From positions 816,392 through 880,391 of the forward strand of contig NZ_BMRF01000002.1 in NCBI RefSeq assembly GCF_014648495.1: 64,000 nt of DNA. The letters are read 5' to 3'. Position 1 is the stretch's first letter, and the number at the start of each line of letters is the position of its first letter. Shown one piece after another: positions 1 through 12,162 of the stretch. The position numbers and the translations under genes were made by a program. This DNA is from Actinomadura cremea (lineage in GTDB: Bacteria; Actinomycetota; Actinomycetes; Streptosporangiales; Streptosporangiaceae). The notes under the pieces are model-generated. The model did no database searches and was not told where the DNA came from. It saw only the letters and a program-made list of their open reading frames with translations.

Positions 1-717
1 CGGGCGCTCGGCGAACATCAGCATCAGCCGGGCGACCTGCGCGGCGCCCCGCACCTCCTGCGGGAGCGTGCTGACCTTGCCGCCGCCGTCGCCCCGGCAC
101 ACCACGTCCGGCGCGAGCGTCGCGAGCAGCCCCGCCAGGTCGCCGTGCCGGCACGCCGCGACGAACGCGGCCACGAGCGCGCGCTGCTCGGCCGGCGTCG
201 GCGGGAACCGGGGACGGCCCTCCGCCACGTGCCGCCGCGCCCGCGACGCGAGCTGCCGCACCGCCGCCGGGGACCGCCCGACGACCCCCGCGATCTCCTC
301 GAACGGCAGCCCGAACACGTCGTGCAGCAGGAACGCCGTCCGCTCGGCGGGCGACAGCGTCTCCAGCACCACCAGCAGGGCCGTGGACACCGACTCGTCC
401 AGCGTGACCCGGTCCGCCGGGTCCGCGCCGACCGGGGCCGGGGCGGTGACCAGCGGCTCCGGCAGCCAGGTGCCGACGTACCGCTCCCGCCGCGCCCGCG
501 CGCTGCCGAGCGCGTCCAGCGCGAGCCGCCCGACCGTCCGGGTGAGCCACGCGCGCAGGTCCCGCACGTCCGCCGGGTCGTCCAGCCGGCGCAGCCGCAG
601 CCACGCGTCCTGCACGCAGTCCTCGGCCTCGGTCAGCGACCCGAGCGTCGCGTACGCGACCCGCAGCAGCCGCGGCCGCTCCGCCTCGAACGCCTCCGCC
701 AGCGCCTCGGCGTTCAC
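1..717 (-). CDS. ECF41/SigJ-like RNA polymerase sigma factor (3' end outside window)
   Basis: An extracytoplasmic-function sigma factor that would redirect RNA polymerase to its own promoters. The visible 239 codons contain a sigma region 2 (about residues 8-75, with the core LTEAEDCVQDAW) and a region 4 helix-turn-helix (about 115-165, LPFEEIAGVVGRSPAAVRQ). They are followed by the beginning of a SnoaL-like C-terminal domain (ADVVCRGDGGGKV). This layout is that of the ECF41/SigJ group, in which the C-terminal domain regulates activity. The GTG at 717 is chosen because a GGAGG-type ribosome binding site lies just upstream. The gene is cut by the window edge, so the domain's end and any partner gene (ECF41 factors often sit beside a carboxymuconolactone decarboxylase or oxidoreductase) are unseen. 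Confidence 0.85.
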   Translation of the reverse strand, partial: MNAEALAEAFEAERPRLLRVAYATLGSLTEAEDCVQDAWLRLRRLDDPADVRDLRAWLTRTVGRLALDALGSARARRERYVGTWLPEPLVTAPAPVGADPADRVTLDESVSTALLVVLETLSPAERTAFLLHDVFGLPFEEIAGVVGRSPAAVRQLASRARRHVAEGRPRFPPTPAEQRALVAAFVAACRHGDLAGLLATLAPDVVCRGDGGGKVSTLPQEVRGAAQVARLMLMFAERP

Positions 718-894
718 CGCCGCTCCTCCGCGCGCCGCGCCGCCGACGTCCGGTTCAGCGTCCGCACCCCGTGCCCGCGCTCCCGCGCTCCCACGGCGAC
801 GCGCCGTCCGGGCGTCCCCGTCCCTCCGACAACAGCAGCTTCCATGCCCCGAAGACGACGCAGCCCCCGCGCGTGTGACATCGCGGGCGCCGCG

Positions 895-1638
895 TCACGT
901 CCGGGCGATCTCGGCGGCGACGAACTCGGCGTGCGGGCGGAGCCGGGCGCGCAGGTCGTCCCAGCGCTCGTCCTCCTCGCCGAGGTAGACCGCCCGCGCC
1001 CGGACCAGGACGGGACGGTGCTCGGCGGGCAGCCGGGGGAGCGCCCACGCGGCGGCCGCGTCCTTCGGCATGATCTCCCCGGTCGCGGCCGTCGCCCACA
1101 CGCGCGCCAGCGTCAGGACGACGTTGCGCGCGTCGTCGTCCAGCTCGCCGAGCAGCTCGGGGACGCTCCCGACGATCGCGCGGACGACGTCCGCGTGCGG
1201 CACCGCGGCGAACACCCGCGACGGCGGCGGGCCGAACAGCGGCGCGTCCCCCGCCAGCGCCATCGTGATCAGCGGCGCCAGGTCGGGGCTCGGCTCCGGC
1301 GCCGGGACCATGCCCCGCTCGTACTCGTCCCGCAGCCACTCGCCGTACTGGAACTCGCAGACCGGCGGGTACCGCCACGGCCGGACGGCCGTCTCCACGA
1401 CGACCGTCAGCTCCACGGGCCGCGCGGCGCCGCCGGAGATCGGCAGCAGCCCGTCCACCAGGGCCCGCCGCTCCGCCTCCGCCGTCGGGCGCCGGACCAC
1501 GGCCAGCACGTCCACGTCGCTGTGCGGCTTCAACCCGCCGAGGACGGCCGAGCCGTGCTGGTACGCGCCGACGAGGTCCGTTCCGAAGGTGTCGCGGACG
1601 AGCCGCACCACATCGTCCAACTGCCCCATCGGCTCCAT
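895..1638 (-). CDS. AadA-family aminoglycoside adenylyltransferase-like protein
   Basis: Predicted nucleotidyltransferase of the ANT(3'')/ANT(9) streptomycin/spectinomycin adenylyltransferase family, 247 aa. The N-terminal half has the nucleotidyltransferase signature HGSAVLGGLKPHSDVDVL, with G29-S30 and the metal-binding D41 and D43. The C-terminal half has the family's helical domain with EFQYGEWLRDE, ARNVVLTLARVWATAATG and MPKDAAAAWALPRLP, closely matching AadA proteins in order and spacing. Length is slightly below the usual 255-265 aa. Start is the ATG at 1638; an in-frame ATG at 1629 is an alternative. It is a stand-alone chromosomal gene with no integron or mobile element signs. Family membership is solid; actual antibiotic resistance is inferred. 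Confidence 0.82.
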   Translation of the reverse strand: MEPMGQLDDVVRLVRDTFGTDLVGAYQHGSAVLGGLKPHSDVDVLAVVRRPTAEAERRALVDGLLPISGGAARPVELTVVVETAVRPWRYPPVCEFQYGEWLRDEYERGMVPAPEPSPDLAPLITMALAGDAPLFGPPPSRVFAAVPHADVVRAIVGSVPELLGELDDDARNVVLTLARVWATAATGEIMPKDAAAAWALPRLPAEHRPVLVRARAVYLGEEDERWDDLRARLRPHAEFVAAEIART

Positions 1639-1655
1639 GCTGGCACAGCGGACGA

Positions 1656-2591
1656 TCAAGCGGAGAACGCGGGACGATCGGGTTCCGGGAGCCACTCGCG
1701 GCCGGGACGGTACGGGCGGAAGCCGTCGCGGACGTACGCGACGAGCCGTGGCAGCACGGGATGCCGGTTCCGCGGATGCCACAGCAGCGACCACGGGTAC
1801 ACCGGGACCGGGTCGACGACCGGGATCTGCACGACGCCGGGATGCCACGGCACCCGGATCTTCTCGCCCACGCCCGTGATCAGCTCGCGGGACGCGGCGG
1901 TCCGCTCCACGAGGTCGTCCACGCCGAAGTTGGGGCCGGACGTGTCGATGCGCACGCCGAACTCGGCGGTGAAGGCCCGGTAGAAGTCGGCCCACTCGGT
2001 GTCGGGCCGCGCGGCGCCCGGGACCCACACGCTCCGGCCGGCGAGGTCCGCGATCGGCACCCGGTCGAGCCGGGCGAACGGGTGCTCGCGCCCGACCAGG
2101 ACGTGGATCGGCTCCAGGTAGACGGGCCGCGCCTCGACGTCGCCGAGGTCCCCGAGCGCGCGGCCGAAGAACGCGTCGATCGTCCCGCGGGCGAGCGCGG
2201 GCAGCGCGTCCGCCAGGTCGTCGGCCCGGATGGTCTCGACGCCCACGTCCGGCACGGTCTCGTGGAACGCCCGGACCGTCTCGACGGACGCGGTCCGCGT
2301 CCCGAGCACGCCCACCCGCAGCGCCCGGTGCCTGCTGCGCACGAGGTCCACCGCCTGGTCGGCGAGCCCGATCAGCGTGCGGGCGTGCACGAGGAAGGAC
2401 GCGCCGTCGTCGGTGGGCTCGGCGCCGTTCGGCGTCCGGCGCAGCAGGGCCGTGTCGAGGTCGGACTCCAGTTTCGCGATCCGCTTGGACACCGCCTGCT
2501 GGCTGATGCCGAGCCGCGCCGCCGCGTCGCCGAAGTACCGGTCGTCGGCGACGGCCACGAAGGCGCGCACCGCGCCGAGGTCCAGGTCCAT
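1656..2591 (-). CDS. LysR-family transcriptional regulator
   Basis: Complete LysR-type regulator of 311 aa. A winged helix-turn-helix occupies residues 1-60 (GDAAARLGISQQAVSKRIAKLE), followed by a substrate-binding-like effector domain from about 90 to 300. It is transcribed away from the DNA polymerase gene, with 116 bp between the two starts, so that short gap must hold both promoters. It ends 17 bp before the adenylyltransferase start on the same strand, so the two may share a transcript. LysR proteins usually control a divergent neighbour or themselves, but a polymerase is an odd target, so the effector and regulon are unknown. Confidence 0.9.
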   Translation of the reverse strand: MDLDLGAVRAFVAVADDRYFGDAAARLGISQQAVSKRIAKLESDLDTALLRRTPNGAEPTDDGASFLVHARTLIGLADQAVDLVRSRHRALRVGVLGTRTASVETVRAFHETVPDVGVETIRADDLADALPALARGTIDAFFGRALGDLGDVEARPVYLEPIHVLVGREHPFARLDRVPIADLAGRSVWVPGAARPDTEWADFYRAFTAEFGVRIDTSGPNFGVDDLVERTAASRELITGVGEKIRVPWHPGVVQIPVVDPVPVYPWSLLWHPRNRHPVLPRLVAYVRDGFRPYRPGREWLPEPDRPAFSA

Positions 2592-2707
2592 TCAGCTCCT
2601 CCTACAACCGGTGGATGTGACCGCCGGGCGTGTCGATTGTTGGACGGGCGACTCTAGCAGCGGGTCCAATGGCGGCGGCGGGGGATCGGCGACAACCGGG
2701 AGGCGTA

Positions 2708-6269
<3,562 letters not shown>

Positions 6270-6283
<14 letters not shown>

Positions 6284-6857
6284 CCCGGGGGTCGAGCAGG
6301 GCGAGCATCCGGTCGATCTGCGCGGACCGCGACCGCTCCACCTTCCCGGCGAGCCCCCGCGTCCACGCGTCCTCGCCGTTGCCCAGCTCCATGCGGGCGA
6401 GCTGGACGGCGTCGTCCTGGTGGGCGATCAGCAGGTTCAGGAACTCGCGCTCGAACCGGCCCGCCGGGAGCCGCTCCAGCGCCGCCAGCTCGGCGTCGGT
6501 CGTCTCCGGGACGACCCCGCCGTGCGCGTGATGGGAGCCGGCGGGCGCCCGGAGCGGACGCTCCCACCCGCGCAGCCGTCCGACGATCCGTTCGCCCTCC
6601 GCGCGCTGCGTCGACTCGATCGCCGCGGCGAGCGTCCGCACCTCGGACCGCACCGGATGCTCGCGGGCGAGCGCCGCCAGCCGCACGCCCTGCCCCTGGT
6701 GCGGCACCATCATCTGCAGGAACATCACGTCCGTCGAGTTGAAACCCGCGCCGCCGCGGGTCGCGGCGGCGGAGCCGGCGGACGGGCCGCCGGCCCCGCA
6801 GCGCGCGAACAGCAGCAGGCCGCAGGCCGCGAGGACGGCCAGCGCGGCGTACTTCAC
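6270..6857 (-). CDS. DUF305 secreted/lipoprotein (copper-associated family)
   Basis: DUF305-family four-helix extracytoplasmic protein of 195 aa. The N-terminus is hydrophobic and has cysteines at residues 12 (LAAC, a possible lipobox) and about 20, so it is probably exported and lipid-anchored. The conserved core carries FLQMMVPHQGQGV and a second copy of the motif (NLLIAHQDDAV), as in ferritin-like DUF305 proteins. Some family members (CopM of cyanobacteria) bind copper. A His cluster (SHHAHGG) lies in the middle. The gene starts 4 bp after the stop of the LPMO gene and is surely cotranscribed with it. Since LPMOs need copper, a role in copper delivery or buffering is a reasonable inference but is not shown by sequence alone. 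Confidence 0.8.
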
Positions 6858-6861
6858 CGCG

Positions 6862-7725
6862 TCAGGCGGCGCGCCACAGCGCGGGCGTCGTCGCCGGCTC
6901 CCACCCGGCGAGGGCGGTGTGCGGCTGCAGGCACGCGTACGCCGTGCCGTTGTAGGTGACCGTGTCGCCCGCGGCGTAGGACGTCCCGGTCGCCCACGTG
7001 CCGGACGGCGGGTCGGTGGGCGGGTCGGTGGGCGGGTCCGTCGGCGGGTTCGTCGGGGGATCGGTGGGCGGGTTCGTCGGGGTGCCGGCGCCGCCGAAGT
7101 CCACGTCGGAGCAGGTGTAGAACGCCTCGTCGCTGTACTCCATCCGCTGCCAGATCGAGTAGACGAGGTGCCTGCCCGTCCGCTGCGGCAGGTTCAGCGT
7201 CCACTTCGTGAACGTGACCGGGTCCACGTCGTCGAACGTCTGGAGGTGGACCAGGTCGGACCAGCGCAGCGGCTGCGTCGGGTCCCAGCCCGCGCGGGTG
7301 ATGTAGAACTCGAACCGGCTGCCCCGGTGCGGCGCGGTCGCGTGGTAGGTGATCTCGAATGGCCCGGGGGAGACGCGCGTCGCGGGCCAGTCGGCCCGCC
7401 GCAGGTCGAGGCCCCGGTACTTCGCCCGTCCGGCACTGCACAACTGCCCGTCCGGGACCATCTCGCGGTGCCGCCCGTCCACGGTGAGCAGCGACACCTC
7501 GTTCCAGTCGTAGAACGCCTGCGTGCCGCCGGCCGCGACGGCCGCCTTGCACGCGTCCGAGTCGGGGGTCTCCGGCCCCTCGTCCTTGCAGACGTACACG
7601 CGGCTCGGGGGATTCGACATCGTGCCGTGCGCGCTCGCCGGCGCCGCCGACGCGACCAGCACGGCGACCGACGCGGCCGGCAGGACGACGGCCGCGAGCG
7701 CGGCCTTCGAGCGGGGGGATCGCAT
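6862..7725 (-). CDS. AA10 lytic polysaccharide monooxygenase with C-terminal CBM5/12
   Basis: Secreted copper enzyme that oxidatively cleaves crystalline chitin or cellulose, 287 aa. A signal peptide ends at ASA/H, making H33 the mature N-terminal histidine. H33 and H128 (ITYHATAPH) form the histidine brace. The AA10 fold runs to about residue 210 and ends with the conserved FYTCSDVDF. A Pro/Thr linker of tandem NPPTDPPT units follows, encoded by near-identical 12-bp repeats around 7010-7080. A C-terminal CBM5/12 chitin-binding module ends the protein (WATGTSYAAGDTVTYNG). ATG at 7725 is chosen for the GGAAAGGAG site in front of it. It lies 39 bp downstream of the chitinase and 4 bp upstream of the DUF305 gene, all on one strand. 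Chitin is the likeliest substrate. Confidence 0.95.
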   Translation of the reverse strand: MRSPRSKAALAAVVLPAASVAVLVASAAPASAHGTMSNPPSRVYVCKDEGPETPDSDACKAAVAAGGTQAFYDWNEVSLLTVDGRHREMVPDGQLCSAGRAKYRGLDLRRADWPATRVSPGPFEITYHATAPHRGSRFEFYITRAGWDPTQPLRWSDLVHLQTFDDVDPVTFTKWTLNLPQRTGRHLVYSIWQRMEYSDEAFYTCSDVDFGGAGTPTNPPTDPPTNPPTDPPTDPPTDPPSGTWATGTSYAAGDTVTYNGTAYACLQPHTALAGWEPATTPALWRAA

Positions 7726-7764
7726 GGATCTCCTTTCCTGTTTCACGGGGGGTACTGCGGAGTC

Positions 7765-9324
7765 CTACGGGAGGGTGTCGAGGTGGGCGCCGACCGTCCG
7801 GGCGAAGCCGCCGCCGTTGGTGACGTCCCAGTTGATCGACCACGTCATCGCGCCCCGGATGTCCGGGTACGTCCGCGCGGGCCGGAACGAGCCGCAGCGC
7901 GTGCCCCGGGCGAGGCAGTCGAGCGCGTCCGTCACCGCGGACGGCGCGACCACGCCGCCGCCCGCCGCGCCGGGCCCCGCGGGCAGTCCGAGCGCCACCT
8001 GGTCGGCGCGCAGCCCGTTCTCGAGCTGGATGCAGGCGAGCGCCGTCATGAAGTCGACCGAGCCCTGTCCGTACACCCGCTGGTCGCAGCCCAGCATCGA
8101 GCCCGAGTTGTAGTACTGCATGTGGACGACGGTCAGGATGTCCTTGATGTCGAGCGCGAGCCGGAAGTACGACCCGCCGGTCGACTGCATGTCGATCGTC
8201 TGCGGCGCCATCGTGATGATCAGCTCGGCACCGGCCTCCGCCCGCAGCGCACGCAGCGCCTGCGCCATGTACGTCGGGTTCAGCCCGTTCTCGAGGTCGA
8301 TGTCGACGCCGTCGAACCCGTACTCGTTCATCAGCCCGTACACCGTGTCCGCGAACAGCGTCGCCGCCGCCGGGCCGTCGACCCGCACCGTGCCCTTCTC
8401 GCCGCCGACCGAGAGAATGACCTTCTTCCCCGCGGCCCGCAGCGCGGCGACGTCCGCCTTGAACTGCGCGTCCGTGTACCCCCCGAGGGCCTGCGACAGC
8501 CCGGGGTCGACGCCGAACACGACCTCGCCCGCCCGCGACGTGGCCTCACCGAACGCGACGGCGACGAGGTCGTACTCGTCCGGCGTCTGCGACAGCCGCA
8601 ACTCCTGGGCCGGGTTCTCGAAGTTGTGCCAGTAGCCCGTCAGGAAATGCCGGGGCAGGGGCCCGGCCGCGCACCCGGTGGTCGTCCCCGTGACCTCGCT
8701 CCCGGCCGACTCGCCCGCCGCGCCGTACGCCTTCACGGTGAACGTGTGGGTCGTGCAGGGCTCCAGGCCGCCGACCGTCGCCGTGACCCCGGACGCCGTC
8801 GCGCGCACGTCCGTCCCCGCGTACACCCGGTAGCCGTCGGGCGCCCCGGCGCTCGCCGTCCACGACAGCGTCAGCGAGGTGTCCGTCCGCGCGGTGACCT
8901 GCGGCGATCCGGGTGCGCCGAGCTCGCCGCCGTCCGGTGCGCCGGTGCAGGGGCTTCCGTTGAACGTGCAGTTCAGCGGGGCGCCCGGACCGCTCCCGAG
9001 GAACCCGAACGCGACCTCGCCGCCCGGCGGGATGCCCGCGTTCCAGCCCCGGTCGGTGAACGTGTGGTGGTCGCCGTCCCTGGTCAGCGCCGCGTCCCAG
9101 AACGAGCCGACGCTCGTCCCGGCGGGCAGGTCGAACTCGACGCGCCACCCGTCGATCGCGGCGGCGGTTCCGTTCGTGAGGGTGAACCGGGCCTGCCAGC
9201 CCGATCCCCAGTCGGCGGTCTTCTCGAACGTCGCGGCCGATGCGGCGGCGGCGAGTGCGGGCGGTGGGAGCAGCAGGACGAGCAGCAGCGCGGCGAGGAC
9301 GCCGGCGAGAGAACGCGTGCGCAA
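7765..9324 (-). CDS. Secreted GH18 chitinase with CBM2 and fibronectin III domains
   Basis: Endo- or exo-acting chitinase of about 519 aa. A signal peptide (LAGVLAALLLVLLLPPPALA) is followed by a CBM2 module (about 30-125, with WGSGWQARFTLTN). A fibronectin type III domain (about 130-215, SWTASAG...GYRVYAG) and a GH18 barrel (about 220-519) follow. The catalytic motif DGVDIDLE places D338, D341, D343 and the proton donor E345. This CBM2-FnIII-GH18 layout is the ChiC/ChiD type of streptomycete-like actinobacteria. No ATG is available near the signal peptide; TTG at 9324 with GGAG upstream is the best start, and TTG at 9336 is an alternative. It is first in the chitinase-LPMO-DUF305 unit, and a palindrome about 70 bp upstream may be its operator. 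Confidence 0.93.
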   Translation of the reverse strand: MRTRSLAGVLAALLLVLLLPPPALAAAASAATFEKTADWGSGWQARFTLTNGTAAAIDGWRVEFDLPAGTSVGSFWDAALTRDGDHHTFTDRGWNAGIPPGGEVAFGFLGSGPGAPLNCTFNGSPCTGAPDGGELGAPGSPQVTARTDTSLTLSWTASAGAPDGYRVYAGTDVRATASGVTATVGGLEPCTTHTFTVKAYGAAGESAGSEVTGTTTGCAAGPLPRHFLTGYWHNFENPAQELRLSQTPDEYDLVAVAFGEATSRAGEVVFGVDPGLSQALGGYTDAQFKADVAALRAAGKKVILSVGGEKGTVRVDGPAAATLFADTVYGLMNEYGFDGVDIDLENGLNPTYMAQALRALRAEAGAELIITMAPQTIDMQSTGGSYFRLALDIKDILTVVHMQYYNSGSMLGCDQRVYGQGSVDFMTALACIQLENGLRADQVALGLPAGPGAAGGGVVAPSAVTDALDCLARGTRCGSFRPARTYPDIRGAMTWSINWDVTNGGGFARTVGAHLDTLP

Positions 9325-9392
9325 GACGCACTCCAAGGGCGGGTAGGGAGCGGACGGACGTTCCCCCGAACCCCGAAGCGATCGCGATCTAA

Positions 9393-9407
9393 TAGGAAGG
9401 TTTCCTA
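9393..9407. promoter_or_regulatory. Inverted repeat upstream of the chitinase operon
   Basis: The arms TAGGAA and TTCCTA are separated by 3 bp and sit in a locally AT-rich patch, about 69 bp upstream of the chitinase start. It is the only obvious symmetric element in the 550-bp gap between the chitinase and the ureohydrolase. It is a candidate operator for the chitin operon. It does not resemble the DasR site that controls many actinobacterial chitinases. Confidence 0.45.
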
Positions 9408-9877
9408 ATTGGTGGCACGTTAACCACGACTTCGCCCCTCGGCAAGCCCCGGAGACCGCGCCCCCCGCACACGCCCTCAACCAGCGCAGCTAGGCGCCCG
9501 AACCACCGGGACCCGCCGAAGAACATTGGCGAACTTCGCCGAAACACCGCCCCTCCATCGGCTGCGACCGACAACGCCGCAGGCCGGTCCACGCCCGGAT
9601 CGGCCCACCGGCGCGCCTCATGGGCGAGGCGCGGCGGACGCGCGTCGTCGACGGCGAGGGCGTCCGGCCGGATCGCCGCCTCGTGCAGATGCTCGGGTCG
9701 GACGGACGGGGCGTGCTCGGCGCCGACGTGGCGCCGTGGGCGGACGCGGACCCCTGGGGCGGGTGGCCGCCCGGGGCGGCGGCGAGGGCTGATCGGCAGG
9801 TCAGGCGGGTTCGCGAGCGGTTACGCCGTGGCCTTCACCGGGCACAGGACGGCAAACGTCGCATTTCGGGAGGAATC
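9408..9877. other. Intergenic stretch without a convincing gene
   Basis: About 470 bp between the chitinase promoter region and the ureohydrolase start. Open frames exist on both strands but have no ribosome binding site, no recognisable domain and a composition typical of chance high-GC reading. I looked for a guanidine riboswitch because the next gene is a ureohydrolase and could not support one. Confidence 0.5.
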
Positions 9878-11092
9878 GTGAGCGAGCCGACCGAGCCGAC
9901 CGAGCCGACCGACCGGCACGAACTCATCGCCGGGCTGCAGGGGGAGCGGGCCAAGCGGTTCGAGCGGGAGATCACCGACGAGCGCCACCGGGAGGAACTG
10001 CGGCGGGCGCACCGGCTGGGGCTGCCCCCGGCCGACTCGATCGTGGACAGGGAGCAGGCGTCCACGTTCCAGCGCGGGGAACTGCCCCACTTCTCCGGCA
10101 TCGCCACGTTCCTCAAGGCCCCGTACCTCGAGGACGTGACGCGGGTGGGGGAGCACGAGGTCGCCGTCGTCGGCGCGCCCCTCGACACCGGCACCACGTA
10201 CCGTCCCGGCCCCCGCTTCGGGCCGCAGGGCATGCGGCACATCTCCGCCCTCTACACCCCGTACTACTACGAGATGGGCGTCGATCTGCGCGAGCAGCTG
10301 TCGATGGTGGACGTCGGCGACATCTTCGTCACCCCGGCCAACATCGAGAAGGCGTTCGACCAGATCACCAAGGGCGTCGAGCATCTGGTCGGGGCGGGGG
10401 CGTTCCCGGTCATCCTGGGCGGTGACCACTCGATCGGCTTCCCGACGGCGCGCGGGGTGATGAACGCGTTCGGCCGCAAGATCGGCGTCATCCACTTCGA
10501 CCGGCACCTCGACACGCAGCGCCGCGACCTGGACGAACGCATGCACACGACGCCGTACTACTGGGCGGCGCACGAGCTGCACTTCGACATGGGGAACCTC
10601 GTGCAGATCGGGATCGGCGGCTGGCAGGTGCCGCGCGCGGGTGTGGCGGAGGCCCGGGACGGCGGCTCGGTGGTGATCACCGCCGAGGACGTCGAGCGGC
10701 TCGGCGTCGACCGGGTCGCCGACCTCGCCCTGGAGGTCGCGTGGGGCGGCGGCGCCGAGGGCGTGTTCCTGTCGTTCGACATCGACGCCGTCGACCCGGG
10801 CTTCGCGCCCGGCACCGGCTGGCCGGAGCCGGGCGGCCTGTACCCGCGCGAGGTCCTGAGGCTGGTGCGCCGGTTCGCGGCGGAGGGGCTGCTCGGCATG
10901 GAGGTCGTCGAGGTGTCGCCGCCCTACGACGTGTCGGACGTGACGAGCCTGCTGGGCGTCCGGCTGGTCTGCGAGGTGCTCGCGGCGAGCGTCGGGGCGG
11001 GCCGTCTCGGGCGGGCCCGCGACGGCCGCCCGCACGCCGGGGGGCGGGCCCGGGACGGCCGTCCGGATCCCGGGCCCGCCGACGCGCGGTAG
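9878..11092 (+). CDS. Ureohydrolase (agmatinase/guanidinobutyrase-like)
   Basis: Dinuclear-metal ureohydrolase of 404 aa that would release urea from a guanidino compound. Metal-binding motifs are present: GGDHS (about residue 182), FDRHLDT (about 206; the usual form is DAHxDT, so Ala is replaced by Arg while both Asp and His ligands remain) and SFDIDAVDPGFAPGTGW (about 299; the usual Thr is Trp). There is an N-terminal extension of roughly 80 residues, beginning with a 9-bp tandem repeat that codes for EPT units. The GTG at 9878 follows GGGAGGA closely. The extension and length near 400 aa resemble enzymes reclassified as guanidine hydrolases, but no hypAB-like nickel chaperones are adjacent. 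Substrate is unassigned. Confidence 0.85.
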   Translation: MSEPTEPTEPTDRHELIAGLQGERAKRFEREITDERHREELRRAHRLGLPPADSIVDREQASTFQRGELPHFSGIATFLKAPYLEDVTRVGEHEVAVVGAPLDTGTTYRPGPRFGPQGMRHISALYTPYYYEMGVDLREQLSMVDVGDIFVTPANIEKAFDQITKGVEHLVGAGAFPVILGGDHSIGFPTARGVMNAFGRKIGVIHFDRHLDTQRRDLDERMHTTPYYWAAHELHFDMGNLVQIGIGGWQVPRAGVAEARDGGSVVITAEDVERLGVDRVADLALEVAWGGGAEGVFLSFDIDAVDPGFAPGTGWPEPGGLYPREVLRLVRRFAAEGLLGMEVVEVSPPYDVSDVTSLLGVRLVCEVLAASVGAGRLGRARDGRPHAGGRARDGRPDPGPADAR

Positions 11093-11472
11093 GTCAGGTG
11101 GCCGCCTTCGCGGCCGGACGGTCGCCGGCCTCGTCCAGCACGCCCCGGGCGGGCGCGCGGCCGTGCCGCATGACGAGACGCACCGGTACCAGCCGACCCT
11201 GCACGAGGGGACGGCGCCGGTCGAGCCGTCGTCCGACCCCGGCCACCACCCGACCGGACCTCGCCGACCAGTCGATCCGCTGGTGCGGATGCGGCGGTCG
11301 ATGAACCCCGACCGCCCGACACCGTCCTTGACCGACGGTGCGGGCGCGGCCGCGGGCCCGCACGGTATGTTGACACGATGTCGACAGACATTGGCGTATC
11401 GCCAGTAAACGGGCCCCGTCGCGGCGGCCGGTATCGTCGGAGGCCGGACGGGCGAGGACGGTGAGGGCACGC
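11093..11472. other. Intergenic region upstream of the TetR gene
   Basis: 380 bp with no supported gene. The last 110 bp are relatively AT-rich and contain TTGACA at 11370-11375, a plausible -35 hexamer, and an inverted repeat at 11392-11404. These probably form the promoter and operator of the TetR gene. No good -10 match is visible at the expected distance. Confidence 0.45.
11392..11404. promoter_or_regulatory. Palindrome TGGCG-N3-CGCCA, candidate TetR operator
   Basis: A perfect 5-3-5 inverted repeat about 70 bp upstream of the TetR start and overlapping the likely promoter. TetR regulators usually bind such sites in their own promoters, so autorepression is the simplest reading. No second copy was noticed in the window. 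Confidence 0.4.
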
Positions 11473-12162
11473 ATGGGCCAGGACGCATCGGACGGGGGGA
11501 CGCCGCCGCCGCGACGCGTCCGCAAGGAACCGGACGAACGGCGCGACCAGATCCTCGCGTGCGCGCGCGGCCTGTTCAGCCGGCGCCCCTACGCCGAGGT
11601 GTCCAACACCGAGATCGCCGCCGTCGCGGGGGTCAGCCGGGGACTGCTGAACCACTACTTCGGCACCAAGCGCGAGCTGTACCTGGCGGCCGTGAGCCAG
11701 ATGATGAGCGTCCCGCCCATCCCGATCCCGCCGTTCGTGGAGGGCACGGTGGTGCGCGAGCGCGTCGCGCAGAGCCTCGACGCGTGGCTCGAGCTGCTGG
11801 AGCGCAACCGGGAGACCTGGGTCGCCGCCCTCGACATGACCGCCTCGGGCGGTGACGAGGACCTCGAGCGCATCCTCGAGGAGGGCCGGGACCGCGCCGT
11901 CGACCACATGACCGAGGTCGTCGGGCTCACCCCGCTGTCGCGGGAGCGGCCCGAGATCCGCGCCGCCTTCCACGGCTACGCCGCCCTGGCGGTCGCCACC
12001 AGCCGCGAATGGCTCAAGAGCGGGCGGCTGACCAGGGCGCAGGTCCACCTGATCCTGCAGGAGGTCCTGCTGAACCTGCTCGAGCTCTTCCCCCGCCTGC
12101 TGGAGGACGCGGCGCCGCCGCGTTCCCCCGAGGACGCGGCGGCGCTGACGTCCCCCGAGTGA
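11473..12162 (+). CDS. TetR-family transcriptional regulator
   Basis: TetR/AcrR regulator of 229 aa. The N-terminal helix-turn-helix is at about residues 20-70 (AEVSNTEIAAVAGVSRGLLNHYFGTKRELY), followed by a helical ligand-binding domain. ATG at 11473 is preferred over the GTG at 11461 because GGTGAGG sits in front of it. The 3' 149 bp overlap the convergent transporter gene, and the last 25 or so residues are low complexity. The ligand is unknown. The convergent EamA-like transporter or the regulator's own promoter are possible targets. Confidence 0.88.
   Translation: MGQDASDGGTPPPRRVRKEPDERRDQILACARGLFSRRPYAEVSNTEIAAVAGVSRGLLNHYFGTKRELYLAAVSQMMSVPPIPIPPFVEGTVVRERVAQSLDAWLELLERNRETWVAALDMTASGGDEDLERILEEGRDRAVDHMTEVVGLTPLSRERPEIRAAFHGYAALAVATSREWLKSGRLTRAQVHLILQEVLLNLLELFPRLLEDAAPPRSPEDAAALTSPE

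Noticed and set aside
7008-7080. CRISPR-like short repeats
   Set aside because: These are 12-bp codon repeats for the Pro/Thr linker of the LPMO, in frame and without spacers.
9408-9877. Guanidine riboswitch upstream of the ureohydrolase
   Set aside because: I could not find the conserved helices or ACGR-type motifs of ykkC RNAs. The region has no clear fold.
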